In this document: positions 56,264 to 64,000 of the stretch, piece by piece
Layout of the letters: each line of letters opens with the position of its first letter
Position numbering within the stretch: position 1 is the first letter of the stretch
From: Trinickia soli
Lineage (GTDB): Bacteria; Pseudomonadota; Gammaproteobacteria; Burkholderiales; Burkholderiaceae
NCBI RefSeq assembly: GCF_002879855.1
Contig: NZ_PNYB01000004.1
Span: forward strand, 1-64,000
Direction: 5' to 3'
Length of the DNA: 64,000 nt
Position numbers and translations under genes: made by a program
The notes under the pieces: generated by a model
Database searches by the model: none
What the model was told of the DNA's origin: nothing
The model's input: the letters and a program-made list of their open reading frames with translations, nothing else

Positions 56264-57123
56264 TTGACGGCTCCGAACGTGAGCCCGCGCACAAGCTGCT
56301 TCTGCGAGACCCAGCCCACCAGCAGAATCGGGGCGACCGCGAGCAGCGAAGCCGCGGACAGCTTCGCCCAGAACAGCCCTTCAGGGCTCGAATACGAAGC
56401 GATGAACACCGTGAGCGGCGCGGCGCCCGAGCTCGAGAGATTGATGCTCCAGAACGCCTCGTTCCACGACAGGATCACGAGCAGCAGCGCAGTGGATGCA
56501 AGCCCCGGCAGCGCCATCGGCATCAACAGGTAGACGATCTCCTGCCATGTCGCTGCGCCGTCGATGCGGCCCGCCTCGAGAATGTCGCGCGGTATCTCGT
56601 TGAAGTAGGTATAGGCCATCCAGACGGCAATCGGCAGGTTCATCAGCGCATAGACGATGACGAGCCCCGACACGGTGTCGAGCAGCCCCATGTTCTTCCA
56701 CAGCAGATAGATCGGCACAAGCACGCCGACCGACGGCATCATCTTCGTCGACAGCATCCACAGCAGCAGCTGCTGCGTGCGGCGCGTCGGGAAGAACGCC
56801 ATCGTGTATGCGGCGGGCACGGCGAGCAACAGGCACAGCACCGTCACGCCCGCCGAAATCAGGATCGAATTGCGGGCGAACAGGAAGTAGTCGCTGCGCG
56901 CGAACACTTCCCTGAAGCTATCGAGCGTCGGCGAGAAAATCAGCGACATCGAATACGCGTCGCGTTCGGTTTTGAACGCCGTGATCGTCATCCAGAAGAT
57001 CGGGAAGAACAATGCGAGCGCAATGATCCAGGCCAAGAGGCCAGGCAGGGCGCGTTTGATCGCATCGAAGGCGTTCGCTTGCGATGGCAGCGGGCTCGCG
57101 GCCGGTAGGGTCGGCTGGCTCAT
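56260..57123 (-). CDS. sugar/polyol ABC transporter permease (MalG type)
   Basis: A 287-residue inner-membrane permease of the MalG family with six hydrophobic segments. The conserved EAA-type loop is visible as EIPRDILEAGRIDGAATWQE followed by PMALPGLAS, which contacts the ATPase. LFFPIFWMTITAFKTERDAY at the N-terminus is typical. It is joined to the preceding permease gene by ATGA overlap and to the HAD gene by another. Confidence 0.94.
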   Translation of the reverse strand: MSQPTLPAASPLPSQANAFDAIKRALPGLLAWIIALALFFPIFWMTITAFKTERDAYSMSLIFSPTLDSFREVFARSDYFLFARNSILISAGVTVLCLLLAVPAAYTMAFFPTRRTQQLLLWMLSTKMMPSVGVLVPIYLLWKNMGLLDTVSGLVIVYALMNLPIAVWMAYTYFNEIPRDILEAGRIDGAATWQEIVYLLMPMALPGLASTALLLVILSWNEAFWSINLSSSGAAPLTVFIASYSSPEGLFWAKLSAASLLAVAPILLVGWVSQKQLVRGLTFGAVK

Positions 57124-58055
57124 GTTTCGTACTCCCCTTTGAGGTTCTTCGCGAGCATGCGCACGAGGAAGAAGGCGACGACGTTCGCCAGCACGACGGC
57201 GAGAATGCCGCCCGCCGAGGCGAGACCCACATCGAACTGCTGCAACCCGAGCGCATAGATCAAATACGAAAGGATCGTCGTGGCGTTGCCGGGACCGCCC
57301 GAGGTCGTCGTATAGATTTCAGCGAAGATCGACAGCAGGAAGATCGTCTCCATCATCACGACAACGGCGATCGCGCGCCGCAAGTGCGGCAACGTAATGT
57401 AGAAGAACATGGCGATCGGGCCGGCGCCGTCGATCCGCGCCGCTTCCTTTTGCTCTTCGTCGAGCGATTGGATCGCCGTGAACAGGATCAGGAACGCGAA
57501 CGGCAGCCATTGCCACGCAACGATCACGATGATGGCCGATAGCGGGTACGTCGCGAACCAGTCGACCGGTTGCATGCCGACCGCGCGCATCGCAGCGGCG
57601 GCGACGCCGTAGACCGGATGCAGCATCATGTTCTTCCAGATCAGCGCGCTGACCGTCGGCATGACGAAGAACGGGGCGATTGCAAGTAAGCGCGCGACAC
57701 CCTGGCCGACGAACTTCCGGTCGAACAGGATCGCCATCAGGATCCCGCCTACGACCGTGATGACGAGCACCGCGCCGATCAACTCGAGCGTGTGGACGAT
57801 CGACGGCACGAACGAAGGGTCGGTGATCAGGTAGCGATAGTTGTCGAAGCCCGCAAAACCTTTTTCGTCGGGGTTCAACAGGTTGTAACGCGTGAACGAA
57901 TACCAGATCGTCATGGCGAGCGGTATCGTCATCCAGAGGACGAGCACGGCAACCGACGGCGCGGCGAGCCAACGCGTCGACCCGGCGCGCCGCTCCGGGG
58001 TCGGCAATGTATCTTGCTCTGCGGCGGGCGAGAGCGGCATATGAAGATGTCCCAT
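57120..58055 (-). CDS. sugar/polyol ABC transporter permease (MalF type)
   Basis: A 311-residue inner-membrane permease of the MalF/UgpA family, with six to seven hydrophobic segments. The EAA loop reads QSLDEEQKEAARIDGAGPIA followed by LPHLRRAIAVV. The ATG at 58055 is chosen; the frame continues to 58175 without permease-like sequence. It overlaps the next permease gene by four bases. The interval to the binding-protein gene is about 135 bp. Confidence 0.93.
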   Translation of the reverse strand: MGHLHMPLSPAAEQDTLPTPERRAGSTRWLAAPSVAVLVLWMTIPLAMTIWYSFTRYNLLNPDEKGFAGFDNYRYLITDPSFVPSIVHTLELIGAVLVITVVGGILMAILFDRKFVGQGVARLLAIAPFFVMPTVSALIWKNMMLHPVYGVAAAAMRAVGMQPVDWFATYPLSAIIVIVAWQWLPFAFLILFTAIQSLDEEQKEAARIDGAGPIAMFFYITLPHLRRAIAVVVMMETIFLLSIFAEIYTTTSGGPGNATTILSYLIYALGLQQFDVGLASAGGILAVVLANVVAFFLVRMLAKNLKGEYET

Positions 58056-58191
58056 CGTTTCGGACTCCTGAACAATCGCAGTGATCGCGCCGGATGACTG
58101 CGTGAGCGGGACGAGCGCGGCCTGAAGGGCCGGCGTCGTCCCGCGCGGGGGCGATGCGCACGCACGGCAGCGCATCGCCCGCCGGCTGACC

Positions 58192-59535
58192 CTACTTCTG
58201 GTAGCCGGCCTGACGTACGGCGCGATTGGCCGCGGCGTTACCGGCCTCGAGCGCCTGATCGACGCTCATCTGACCTGCGAGCGCACCCGAGATGCTCTGT
58301 CCGACCACCGTCCCGAACGATTGGAACTCCGGGATACCGACGAATTGCACGCCCGTGTAAGGCACCGGCTTGGCCGTCGGGTGATTCGGGTCCGCCGTCT
58401 TGATCGCGTTCTCGACGAATTCGGAGAACGGCGCGGCCTGCTTGTACTCGGGGCGGTTATAAGTCGACTCGCGCGTACCCGGCGGCACCGACGCCCAGCC
58501 TTCGTCCTTCGCCACGAGTTCGATGTAGGGCTTGCCCGTCGCCCATTCGATGAACTTCCTGGCGTCGTCCTGCTTCTTCGATGTCTTCGGCACGGCGAGC
58601 GCCCATGCCCACAGCCAATGCGAACCGTTGGGCGTGACTTCCGTAGGCGCAGCCGCAAAGCCGATCTTGTCGGCCACCTGCGATTGGCTCTTGTTGTAGA
58701 GCATGCCGGCCGCCACCGTCGCGTCGATCCACATCGCGCATTTGCCTGAGGACATCAGCGTCAGGTTCTCGTTGAAGCCGTTCGAGCTCGCTCCCGGAGG
58801 GCCGTCCTTCTTCATCAGGTCGACATAGCTCGTGACCGCCTTCTTCCATTCGGGCGAGGTCAACTGCGCGTTCCATTTCTCGTCGAACCAACGGCCGCCG
58901 TAGGTGTTCACACGCGTCGTCAGATACGCCATGTTCTCACCCCAGCCGGCTTTGCCGCGCAAACAGATGCCGTAGACGCCGGCCGCCTTGTCGGTCAGCT
59001 TGTCGGCAAACGCCGAGATCTGGTCGTACGTGGGCTTGGCCGGCATCGTGAGCCCTTTGGCCGCGAACAGGTCCTTGCGATAGAACGTCATCGAGCTTTC
59101 CGCGTAGAACGGCAGCGCGTAGAGCGTGCCGTTGTACGACAGGCTGTCGCGCACCGGCTTCATGACGTCGTTGACGTCATAGTCGGCCGGCAGGTTCGTC
59201 ATCGGCGAAAGCCAGCCGCGCTTGCCCCACTGCGGCGCCTCGTACGCGCCGATCATCATGACGTCGAACTGGCCGCTGCCCGTCGTGATGTCGGTCGTCG
59301 CGCGCTGACGCAAGACGTTCTCCTCGAGCACGACCCAGTTCAGCTTGATGTTCGGATTGCTCTTCTCGAAATCGGCGGCGAGCTTCTTCATCTCGATCAT
59401 GTCGGGATTGTTCACCACGGCGATCGTGATCGTCGCAGCCGACGCCGGCAGCGCGGCCATCGCCATCGCCGCAAGGGCGCCGGCGGCGATCGCGCGCCGC
59501 GTGAGTCGAACGGCAGAGGCGGAATTGCGTTGCAT
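58192..59535 (-). CDS. sugar/polyol ABC transporter substrate-binding protein
   Basis: A 447-residue periplasmic solute-binding protein of the family 1 type (SmoE/MtlE-like for sorbitol or mannitol). A signal peptide (RLTRRAIAAGALAAMAMAAL, cut near ASAAT) is followed by a two-lobe binding domain with NWVVLEENVLRQRATTDIT, a sequence typical of polyol-binding members. AAGGAG lies eight bases upstream of the ATG at 59535. It leads the transporter operon, and two 12-bp palindromes lie about 150 bp upstream. Confidence 0.93.
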   Translation of the reverse strand: MQRNSASAVRLTRRAIAAGALAAMAMAALPASAATITIAVVNNPDMIEMKKLAADFEKSNPNIKLNWVVLEENVLRQRATTDITTGSGQFDVMMIGAYEAPQWGKRGWLSPMTNLPADYDVNDVMKPVRDSLSYNGTLYALPFYAESSMTFYRKDLFAAKGLTMPAKPTYDQISAFADKLTDKAAGVYGICLRGKAGWGENMAYLTTRVNTYGGRWFDEKWNAQLTSPEWKKAVTSYVDLMKKDGPPGASSNGFNENLTLMSSGKCAMWIDATVAAGMLYNKSQSQVADKIGFAAAPTEVTPNGSHWLWAWALAVPKTSKKQDDARKFIEWATGKPYIELVAKDEGWASVPPGTRESTYNRPEYKQAAPFSEFVENAIKTADPNHPTAKPVPYTGVQFVGIPEFQSFGTVVGQSISGALAGQMSVDQALEAGNAAANRAVRQAGYQK

Positions 59536-59936
59536 CGCTTGTCTCCTTAAGTCTTGTACGTTGTGATGGAACTGCAGTTGCGCTCTCACGGAAGAGCGCG
59601 GTTCGTACTCAGCCCGGGTGGATAGGCATCCACTGGTGTTGGTGCTCGTGCTTTTTTGCCTGACGCGTCGGGGCCGCCGAGCGATCGCTCATTGAGAGAG
59701 CAATTGCTCGACGAGTGATCGAATGATCGGATAGAGAGGGGAGCCTGTCAAGGCGAGGGCGGGATTTTCGATGATGCAGTGCGCAAGAGCGTGTCAGGTC
59801 CTCCGGCCGATTGCGGCCGGATACATGAAGTTATTGCTCGGTATGCGTTTGCTGTTGTGGGCCGCAGCCCAGCCGGAGCGACGCGGGAGCGCGCTGTGTT
59901 GCAGCGCCGTACGTCGGGATGGGGTGTGTCAGAGGC
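59536..59936. promoter_or_regulatory. control region of the polyol transporter operon
   Basis: This 401-bp interval has no gene. It contains two perfect 12-bp palindromes, GAGCGATCGCTC (59679-59690) and GAGCAATTGCTC (59698-59709), 19 bp centre to centre. Both fit the consensus GAGCRATYGCTC. Next to them is CGAATGATCG (59720-59729), a 10-mer repeated in inverse orientation upstream of the polyol dehydrogenase gene. Confidence 0.65.
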
Positions 59937-60692
59937 TCAGACGCGCTGGCCGAGCATGTCGTCCATCAAAGGCACGGCGGCAAGCACGACAAGCACGGTC
60001 GCCAGCGGTACGGTGGACACGAAGCCCATATGCTTGAACCCGAGCGCGCCCGCCAGGCCACCGCAAAAGAAAGCAGCCAGCAGCGACACAAGCAGCGCGA
60101 GTCGCCGGCGGTCCGCCATCACCGGAGTATCCCGCCGCATCGGGCCCGCAAGCGGGCCGTTCCAATAGAAAAACTTGCCCAGTTCGATGCCGATGTCAGT
60201 GACGAGCCCCGTCACGTGGGTCGTACGAATCTCGGCTTTGGAGATCTTCGTGATCATCGCGTTTTGCAGGCCCATCACGAAGCAGAGCAGCGCCACCGTG
60301 GCCGGCACGAACAGCAGCCGATGCGCTTCGAGATTCGCGCCCAGGAAACCGAAGACGAGCAGCAGCACCGCCTCCAACATCAGCGGCATCGCATAGAGGC
60401 TGCGCAATTCGCGCCGCCGTCCCCAGTTGATCAGGACCGCAGACACGGCCGCCCCGAACAGGAACGAGAGCAGCGAGGCGAAGCCCGCTCCGGCGAGGCC
60501 AAGGTTGCCGAGCGCCAGATCGTCGGCGGTCGACGAAACGATGCCCGTCATGTGCGACGTATATTGTCCGACCGCCAGCAACCCGCCCGCGTTGGTCGCA
60601 CCGGCGACGAAGGCAAGCGAACGGCCGAGACGACGATTGGCTTCGTCGGTACGCTCAGGCGTGGTGAAGGCGCGAAGGTAATGAATGGGCAT
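59937..60692 (-). CDS. DUF1275 (YoaK-like) membrane protein
   Basis: A 251-residue inner-membrane protein of the DUF1275/YoaK family with about six hydrophobic segments. LAFVAGATNAGGLLAVGQYT followed by SHMTGIVSS, and GLQNAMITKISKAEIRTTHV with TGLVTDIG following, are the family hallmarks. Its transport role is not defined. The ATG at 60692 is chosen because family-like sequence (PIHYLRAF) begins there. Confidence 0.9.
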   Translation of the reverse strand: MPIHYLRAFTTPERTDEANRRLGRSLAFVAGATNAGGLLAVGQYTSHMTGIVSSTADDLALGNLGLAGAGFASLLSFLFGAAVSAVLINWGRRRELRSLYAMPLMLEAVLLLVFGFLGANLEAHRLLFVPATVALLCFVMGLQNAMITKISKAEIRTTHVTGLVTDIGIELGKFFYWNGPLAGPMRRDTPVMADRRRLALLVSLLAAFFCGGLAGALGFKHMGFVSTVPLATVLVVLAAVPLMDDMLGQRV

Positions 60693-60816
60693 GCTGACTC
60701 GCTGGCTACAGGCGCTTGGGGTGACCATGACAGGCCCGGCCATCGCATTCCAAGGCTGGACGGCCGCTCGCGCACATGCACCAGAGCGTAGCACGGCCGC
60801 CCGCTGCCGCTTTAAG

Positions 60817-61662
60817 TCAGGTCAAAGCGCGTGCATGATGCGCGATGTGATCTTCGATAAAGGTTTCGATGAAGTAATAGCCATGGTCGTAGCCCTCGTG
60901 GCGGCGCAGCGTCAAAGGCTGCCCCGCTTTCAGGCACGCTTGTTCGAACAGATCGGGATGCAGTTGCTCGATGCGGAATTTGTCGGCCAGCCCCTGATCG
61001 ATGAGGATGCCTGCCTCGAAGCGGCCCGCATCCGGGCGCGCGACCAGCTCGCTCGCATCGTATTGCCGCCACGCTTCGACATCATCGCCGAGGTAGCCGG
61101 AGAACGCCTTCCTGCCCCACGGGCAATGCATCGGCGCCGCGATCGGCGCGAACGCCGAGACCGAGCGGTAGATGTCGGGGTTGCGCAACGCGAGCACCAA
61201 CGCGCCGTGGCCGCCCATCGAATGACCGAAAATGCCCAGCCGCGCACCGTCGATCGGCAGTTCGGCACACACCGTCTCGCGCAGTTCGTCGCGCACGTAG
61301 GAATACATGCGGTAATGGCGCGACCACGGCTCGCGCGTAGCGTCGACGTAAAAACCGGCCGCGACGCCAAAATCCCATGCGTCGGTTTCCCCTTCAATGC
61401 CGGCGCCACGCGGGCTTGTATCGGGCGCGACGAGCGCGATGCCCTGTTCGGCAGCGAAACGCTGGGCGCCGGCTTTGATCGGGAACGTTTCTTCGTTCGC
61501 AGTCAGCCCGGCCAGAAAAAAGAGCGCCGGCACGCGCCCGTGTTCAGCCTGCGGCGGCAGATAGACGGAGAACCGCATCGGCAGGCCGATCGTTTTCGCG
61601 TCGTGCCGATAGAGCGCCTGCTTTCCGCCATGAGACAGGTGACTTTCGATGAGTTCGAGCAT
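60817..61662 (-). CDS. fghA: S-formylglutathione hydrolase
   Basis: A 281-residue serine esterase that releases formate from S-formylglutathione in glutathione-dependent formaldehyde detoxification. The nucleophile is in FGHSMGGHGAL, the acid in DQGLADKF and the His in HEGYDHGYYFIETF, and PALFFLAGLTANEETF is also conserved. CGGAGAAA lies upstream of the ATG at 61662. The partner dehydrogenase gene (adhC/frmA), often adjacent, is not in this window. Confidence 0.95.
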   Translation of the reverse strand: MLELIESHLSHGGKQALYRHDAKTIGLPMRFSVYLPPQAEHGRVPALFFLAGLTANEETFPIKAGAQRFAAEQGIALVAPDTSPRGAGIEGETDAWDFGVAAGFYVDATREPWSRHYRMYSYVRDELRETVCAELPIDGARLGIFGHSMGGHGALVLALRNPDIYRSVSAFAPIAAPMHCPWGRKAFSGYLGDDVEAWRQYDASELVARPDAGRFEAGILIDQGLADKFRIEQLHPDLFEQACLKAGQPLTLRRHEGYDHGYYFIETFIEDHIAHHARALT

Positions 61663-62106
61663 TTGTTTCTCCGGGTCCTCGCTGCGGTTCAATAGAGAAC
61701 GAGTGCTGGTGGCGCTTGACCTGTTGTGTCGGCGGCGAGCCGTCGATCTTCGCCGAATTCGGTGCGGCCGACCCGTCTCGGTCGGCCGTTGCGTTGTCCA
61801 TGCGCGTCAGTAGCCGGGATCGGCGCGGCGAAGTTCGCGGGCATCACGGGCAACGCGGGCAACCCGGGCCACATACGCCCGGCGAGATACGCATCATAAC
61901 GGCTAACCGAACGCGCTCCCGCTTCCACCCGGGAGATGTCTGCCACACACCCACCGGCGGTGCGGTCGGTGCAGCCACGCCGCCTTCGCGCGCGCGTCCA
62001 TATCGGAGTCGTAAAGGACGGAATAGGCCACAGCGTCTTGTGCGCCATCAAGCTGGCGCCTACCGTGGAGCCACCCCTATATAAAAGACAGAATGGAGCG
62101 AGACAC
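61663..62106. other. intergenic region between fghA and a purine permease gene
   Basis: I see no gene in these 444 bases. Close to the permease gene a stable hairpin GCGCCA (62042-62047), TCAAGC, TGGCGC (62054-62059) lies in the probable leader, followed by an AT-rich TATATAAAA stretch and GGAG (62095-62098). Confidence 0.5.
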
Positions 62107-63480
62107 ATGCGTTCGAACACGGTTCACCCGTGCGACGAGCAGCTGCCGCTTGGTCGGCTGCTTACGCTCGGCATACAGCACGTCCTGGTCATGTACGCCG
62201 GCGCGGTGGCCGTGCCGCTCATCGTCGGCGGCGCACTCGGGCTGCCCAAAGACCAGGTCGCCTTCCTCATCAGCGCCGACCTCTTCTCGTGCGGCATCGC
62301 GACGCTGATTCAAACGCTCGGATTGTGGATCTTCGGCATCCGGCTGCCCGTCATCATGGGCTGCACGTTCGCAGCCGTCGGGCCCATGGTTGCAATCGGG
62401 ACGAACCCCCAATTGGGTCTGCTCGACATCTTCGGCTCGACGATTGCGGCAGGCGCGATCGGCATCGTCCTCGCGCCCGCGATCGGCCGGTTGTTGCGCT
62501 TCTTCCCGCCTGTCGTGGTCGGCACCGTTATTTCGGTCATCGGGCTGTCGCTGATGGAAGTCGGCATCAATTGGGCTGCGGGCGGCGTCGGCAATCCCGA
62601 CTACGGCGCGCCGCTCTACCTCGGCTTGTCGATGTTCGTGCTTGCACTGATCCTGCTCATCAACAGGTTTTGCCGCGGCTTTCTCGCCAATATTTCGGTG
62701 CTGGTGGGGATCGTCGTCGGGTTCGTCATCGCCGCCGTCACGGGGCATGTGTCGTTCGACGGCGTACGTCACGCGCCGTGGGTCGGCATCGTCGCGCCGT
62801 TTCGTTTCGGCCTGCCCCACTTCGACCCGCTCGCCATCGCAACGATGGTCACCGTCATGTTCGTCACTTTCATCGAATCGACGGGGATGTTCCTCGCCGT
62901 TGGCGACATGGTCGGCCGCCCCGTCGATCGAGCCACGCTCGTGCGCGGCTTGCGCGTCGATGGGCTCGGCACGCTGATCGGCGGCATCTTCAACTCGTTT
63001 CCACATACGTCGTTTTCGCAGAACGTCGGGCTGATCGGCGTGACCGGCGTCAAGAGTCGCTTCGTCTGCGCGACGGGCGGCCTGATCCTCGTCACGCTCG
63101 GGCTGTTTCCGAAGATGGCGCAGGTCGTCGCTTCGGTCCCGCCGTTCGTGCTCGGCGGCGCCGGCATTGTGATGTTCGGCATGGTCGCGGCGAGCGGCAT
63201 CAAATCGCTGTCGCGCGTGGACTTCACGACGAATCCGCACAATCTGTTCATCGTCGCGGTCAGCGTGGGGCTCGGCCTTGTGCCCGTCGTCTCGCCGAAG
63301 TTCTTCGCCCAACTGCCGCACGCGCTTTCGCCGCTGCTTCACAGCGGCATCCTGCTGGCGTCGGCGTCCGCCGTCGTCCTCAATGTCATCTTCAACGGCG
63401 TGTCGCGCACCGCCGAAACGACCGAGGCCGACGTCACGGAACCGGCGCCGTTGACACGGCGCGCCGTCGATATGCATTGA
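62107..63480 (+). CDS. NCS2 nucleobase:cation symporter, xanthine/uric acid type
   Basis: A 457-residue inner-membrane permease of the NCS2 (COG2233) family with about 13 hydrophobic segments. The family signature region reads FNSFPHTSFSQNVGLIGVTG followed by VKSRFVCATGG. The QN-G pattern, not the EN-G pattern of uracil permeases, favours xanthine or uric acid as substrate. LIVGGALGLPKDQVAFLISAD near the N-terminus is also typical. The ATG at 62107 has GGAG eight bases upstream. Confidence 0.9.
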   Translation: MRSNTVHPCDEQLPLGRLLTLGIQHVLVMYAGAVAVPLIVGGALGLPKDQVAFLISADLFSCGIATLIQTLGLWIFGIRLPVIMGCTFAAVGPMVAIGTNPQLGLLDIFGSTIAAGAIGIVLAPAIGRLLRFFPPVVVGTVISVIGLSLMEVGINWAAGGVGNPDYGAPLYLGLSMFVLALILLINRFCRGFLANISVLVGIVVGFVIAAVTGHVSFDGVRHAPWVGIVAPFRFGLPHFDPLAIATMVTVMFVTFIESTGMFLAVGDMVGRPVDRATLVRGLRVDGLGTLIGGIFNSFPHTSFSQNVGLIGVTGVKSRFVCATGGLILVTLGLFPKMAQVVASVPPFVLGGAGIVMFGMVAASGIKSLSRVDFTTNPHNLFIVAVSVGLGLVPVVSPKFFAQLPHALSPLLHSGILLASASAVVLNVIFNGVSRTAETTEADVTEPAPLTRRAVDMH

Positions 63481-63922
63481 AAGAATTGGCAAGGCTATTG
63501 AAAGATATGTGCGCCGGTTGTTGCAAGCTCGGCGCACGCCGCCCTCTGGTTCTTCAGCCATAGTCCGCGCTTCGACCGCCTCCGCTTCTGCATCCTCCGC
63601 TTCGCCCCATCGATCCACAAAGCGACGATAGTTAGGACAACTGACCTATCGTTTACACCAACGCGCTAAAGTCATATGAATAGGCGCGTGACCGGCTCGA
63701 CTCTGCTCTGATCCGCGCCCCACGGGCCTCTACGGGCCGTCGACCGTCCCGCGACATTTATTCATACAAATATCAGATCGCGTCGAGGTACGGCAAAACT
63801 ACGAACCTTCCTAAAGTCGCGCAAACGATTGCCGTAAACAAAGTTGGAAGCCAACGTCTTCCGTCCCCTGTTGCGAATGTGGTCCCCAGGCCCGTTTCGT
63901 CCATTACTAAGGAGTCCTAAAT
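63481..63922. promoter_or_regulatory. region upstream of the pilin gene with a dyad
   Basis: No gene is seen. A dyad with arms ACGATAG (63625-63631) and CTATCGT (63646-63652) encloses an inner dyad AGTT (63630-63633) and AACT (63639-63642). An AT-rich part around 63755-63775 may hold the pilin promoter, but no clear -35/-10 pair was found. Confidence 0.4.
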
Positions 63923-64000
63923 ATGCTGCGTTTCCTACGGTTCCTTTCGCGCGACGAGCGCGGCGTCAGCGCACTTGAATACTCGGTTTTGGCCGGCATC
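63923..64000 (+). CDS. Flp/Fap-type pilin, N-terminal fragment (continues past window)
   Basis: The last 78 bases encode 26 residues starting MLRFLRFLSRDERGVSALEY, then SVLAGI, cut by the window end. A short basic leader, a Gly before the cleavage site (ERG followed by VSALEY with Glu at +5) and the start of a hydrophobic helix are the type IVb Flp prepilin pattern. AAGGAG (63909-63914) lies eight bases upstream. It probably begins a tad pilus locus beyond the window, which would encode prepilin peptidase, CpaB and secretin. Confidence 0.85.
   Translation, partial: MLRFLRFLSRDERGVSALEYSVLAGI

Noticed and set aside
62077-63618. Long minus-strand ORF opposite the NCS2 permease
   Set aside because: Asp/Arg/His-rich shadow of a membrane protein gene; no domain character.

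Overview
This looks like a chromosomal segment of a GC-rich Burkholderiaceae bacterium, probably close to Paraburkholderia or Trinickia. The assignment rests on remembered gene order and on protein character, not on a database search. Familiar beta-proteobacterial blocks are xseA/sodB beside lpxK-Trm112-kdsB-adk, murJ divergent from rpsT followed by a DUF3579 gene and argF, kynB-kynU-kynA with an Lrp-type regulator, zur-znuA-znuC-znuB, and queG back to back with tsaE. No rRNA, tRNA, CRISPR array or insertion sequence was seen.

Layout. 1-462: the end of a glycine-rich repeat protein. 0.7-10 kb: mostly regulators and accessory metabolism (aldo/keto reductase, HutC-type regulator, CoA transferase divergent from an HTH-citrate synthase fusion, DUF2917 gene divergent from a MocR regulator, degenerate EAL protein, ECF sigma factor). 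10.2-39 kb: housekeeping genes for proteolysis, superoxide defence, LPS and peptidoglycan synthesis, phospholipid synthesis, arginine, DNA and tRNA repair or modification, redox repair and pyridoxal phosphate. 38.8-39.4 kb: a small unrecognised protein with His-Gly and Gly-Cys motifs like those of clan CD cysteine peptidases, apparently starting at TTG. 39.6-43.2 kb: the kynurenine pathway (tryptophan to anthranilate) with its regulator. 43.2-45.9 kb: an accessory insertion, a 610-residue unrecognised protein of lower GC next to a frameshifted remnant of a LysR regulator. 46-49.1 kb: zinc uptake operon under Zur. 49.3-59.5 kb: a polyol locus made of two converging operons, dehydrogenase-xylulokinase-SorC regulator and a five-gene sugar ABC transporter operon, with a BrnT/BrnA toxin-antitoxin pair in the convergence zone. 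59.9-64 kb: DUF1275 membrane protein, S-formylglutathione hydrolase, NCS2 purine permease, and the first 26 codons of a Flp-type pilin.

How genes work together. The polyol locus imports a sugar alcohol, oxidises it to a ketose (D-xylulose if the dehydrogenase is DalD-like) and phosphorylates it into the pentose phosphate pathway; two perfect 12-bp palindromes before the binding-protein gene are candidate operators. The zinc operon is preceded by a Zur-box-like dyad. The kyn genes probably respond to a tryptophan catabolite through the Lrp-type regulator.

The items most worth a second look are the 610-residue protein with the LysR remnant, the small clan-CD-like protein, two leader or small-RNA candidates (before the EAL gene and before pdxH), and the tandem palindromes in the polyol locus. 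All functions here are read from sequence motifs and context only.
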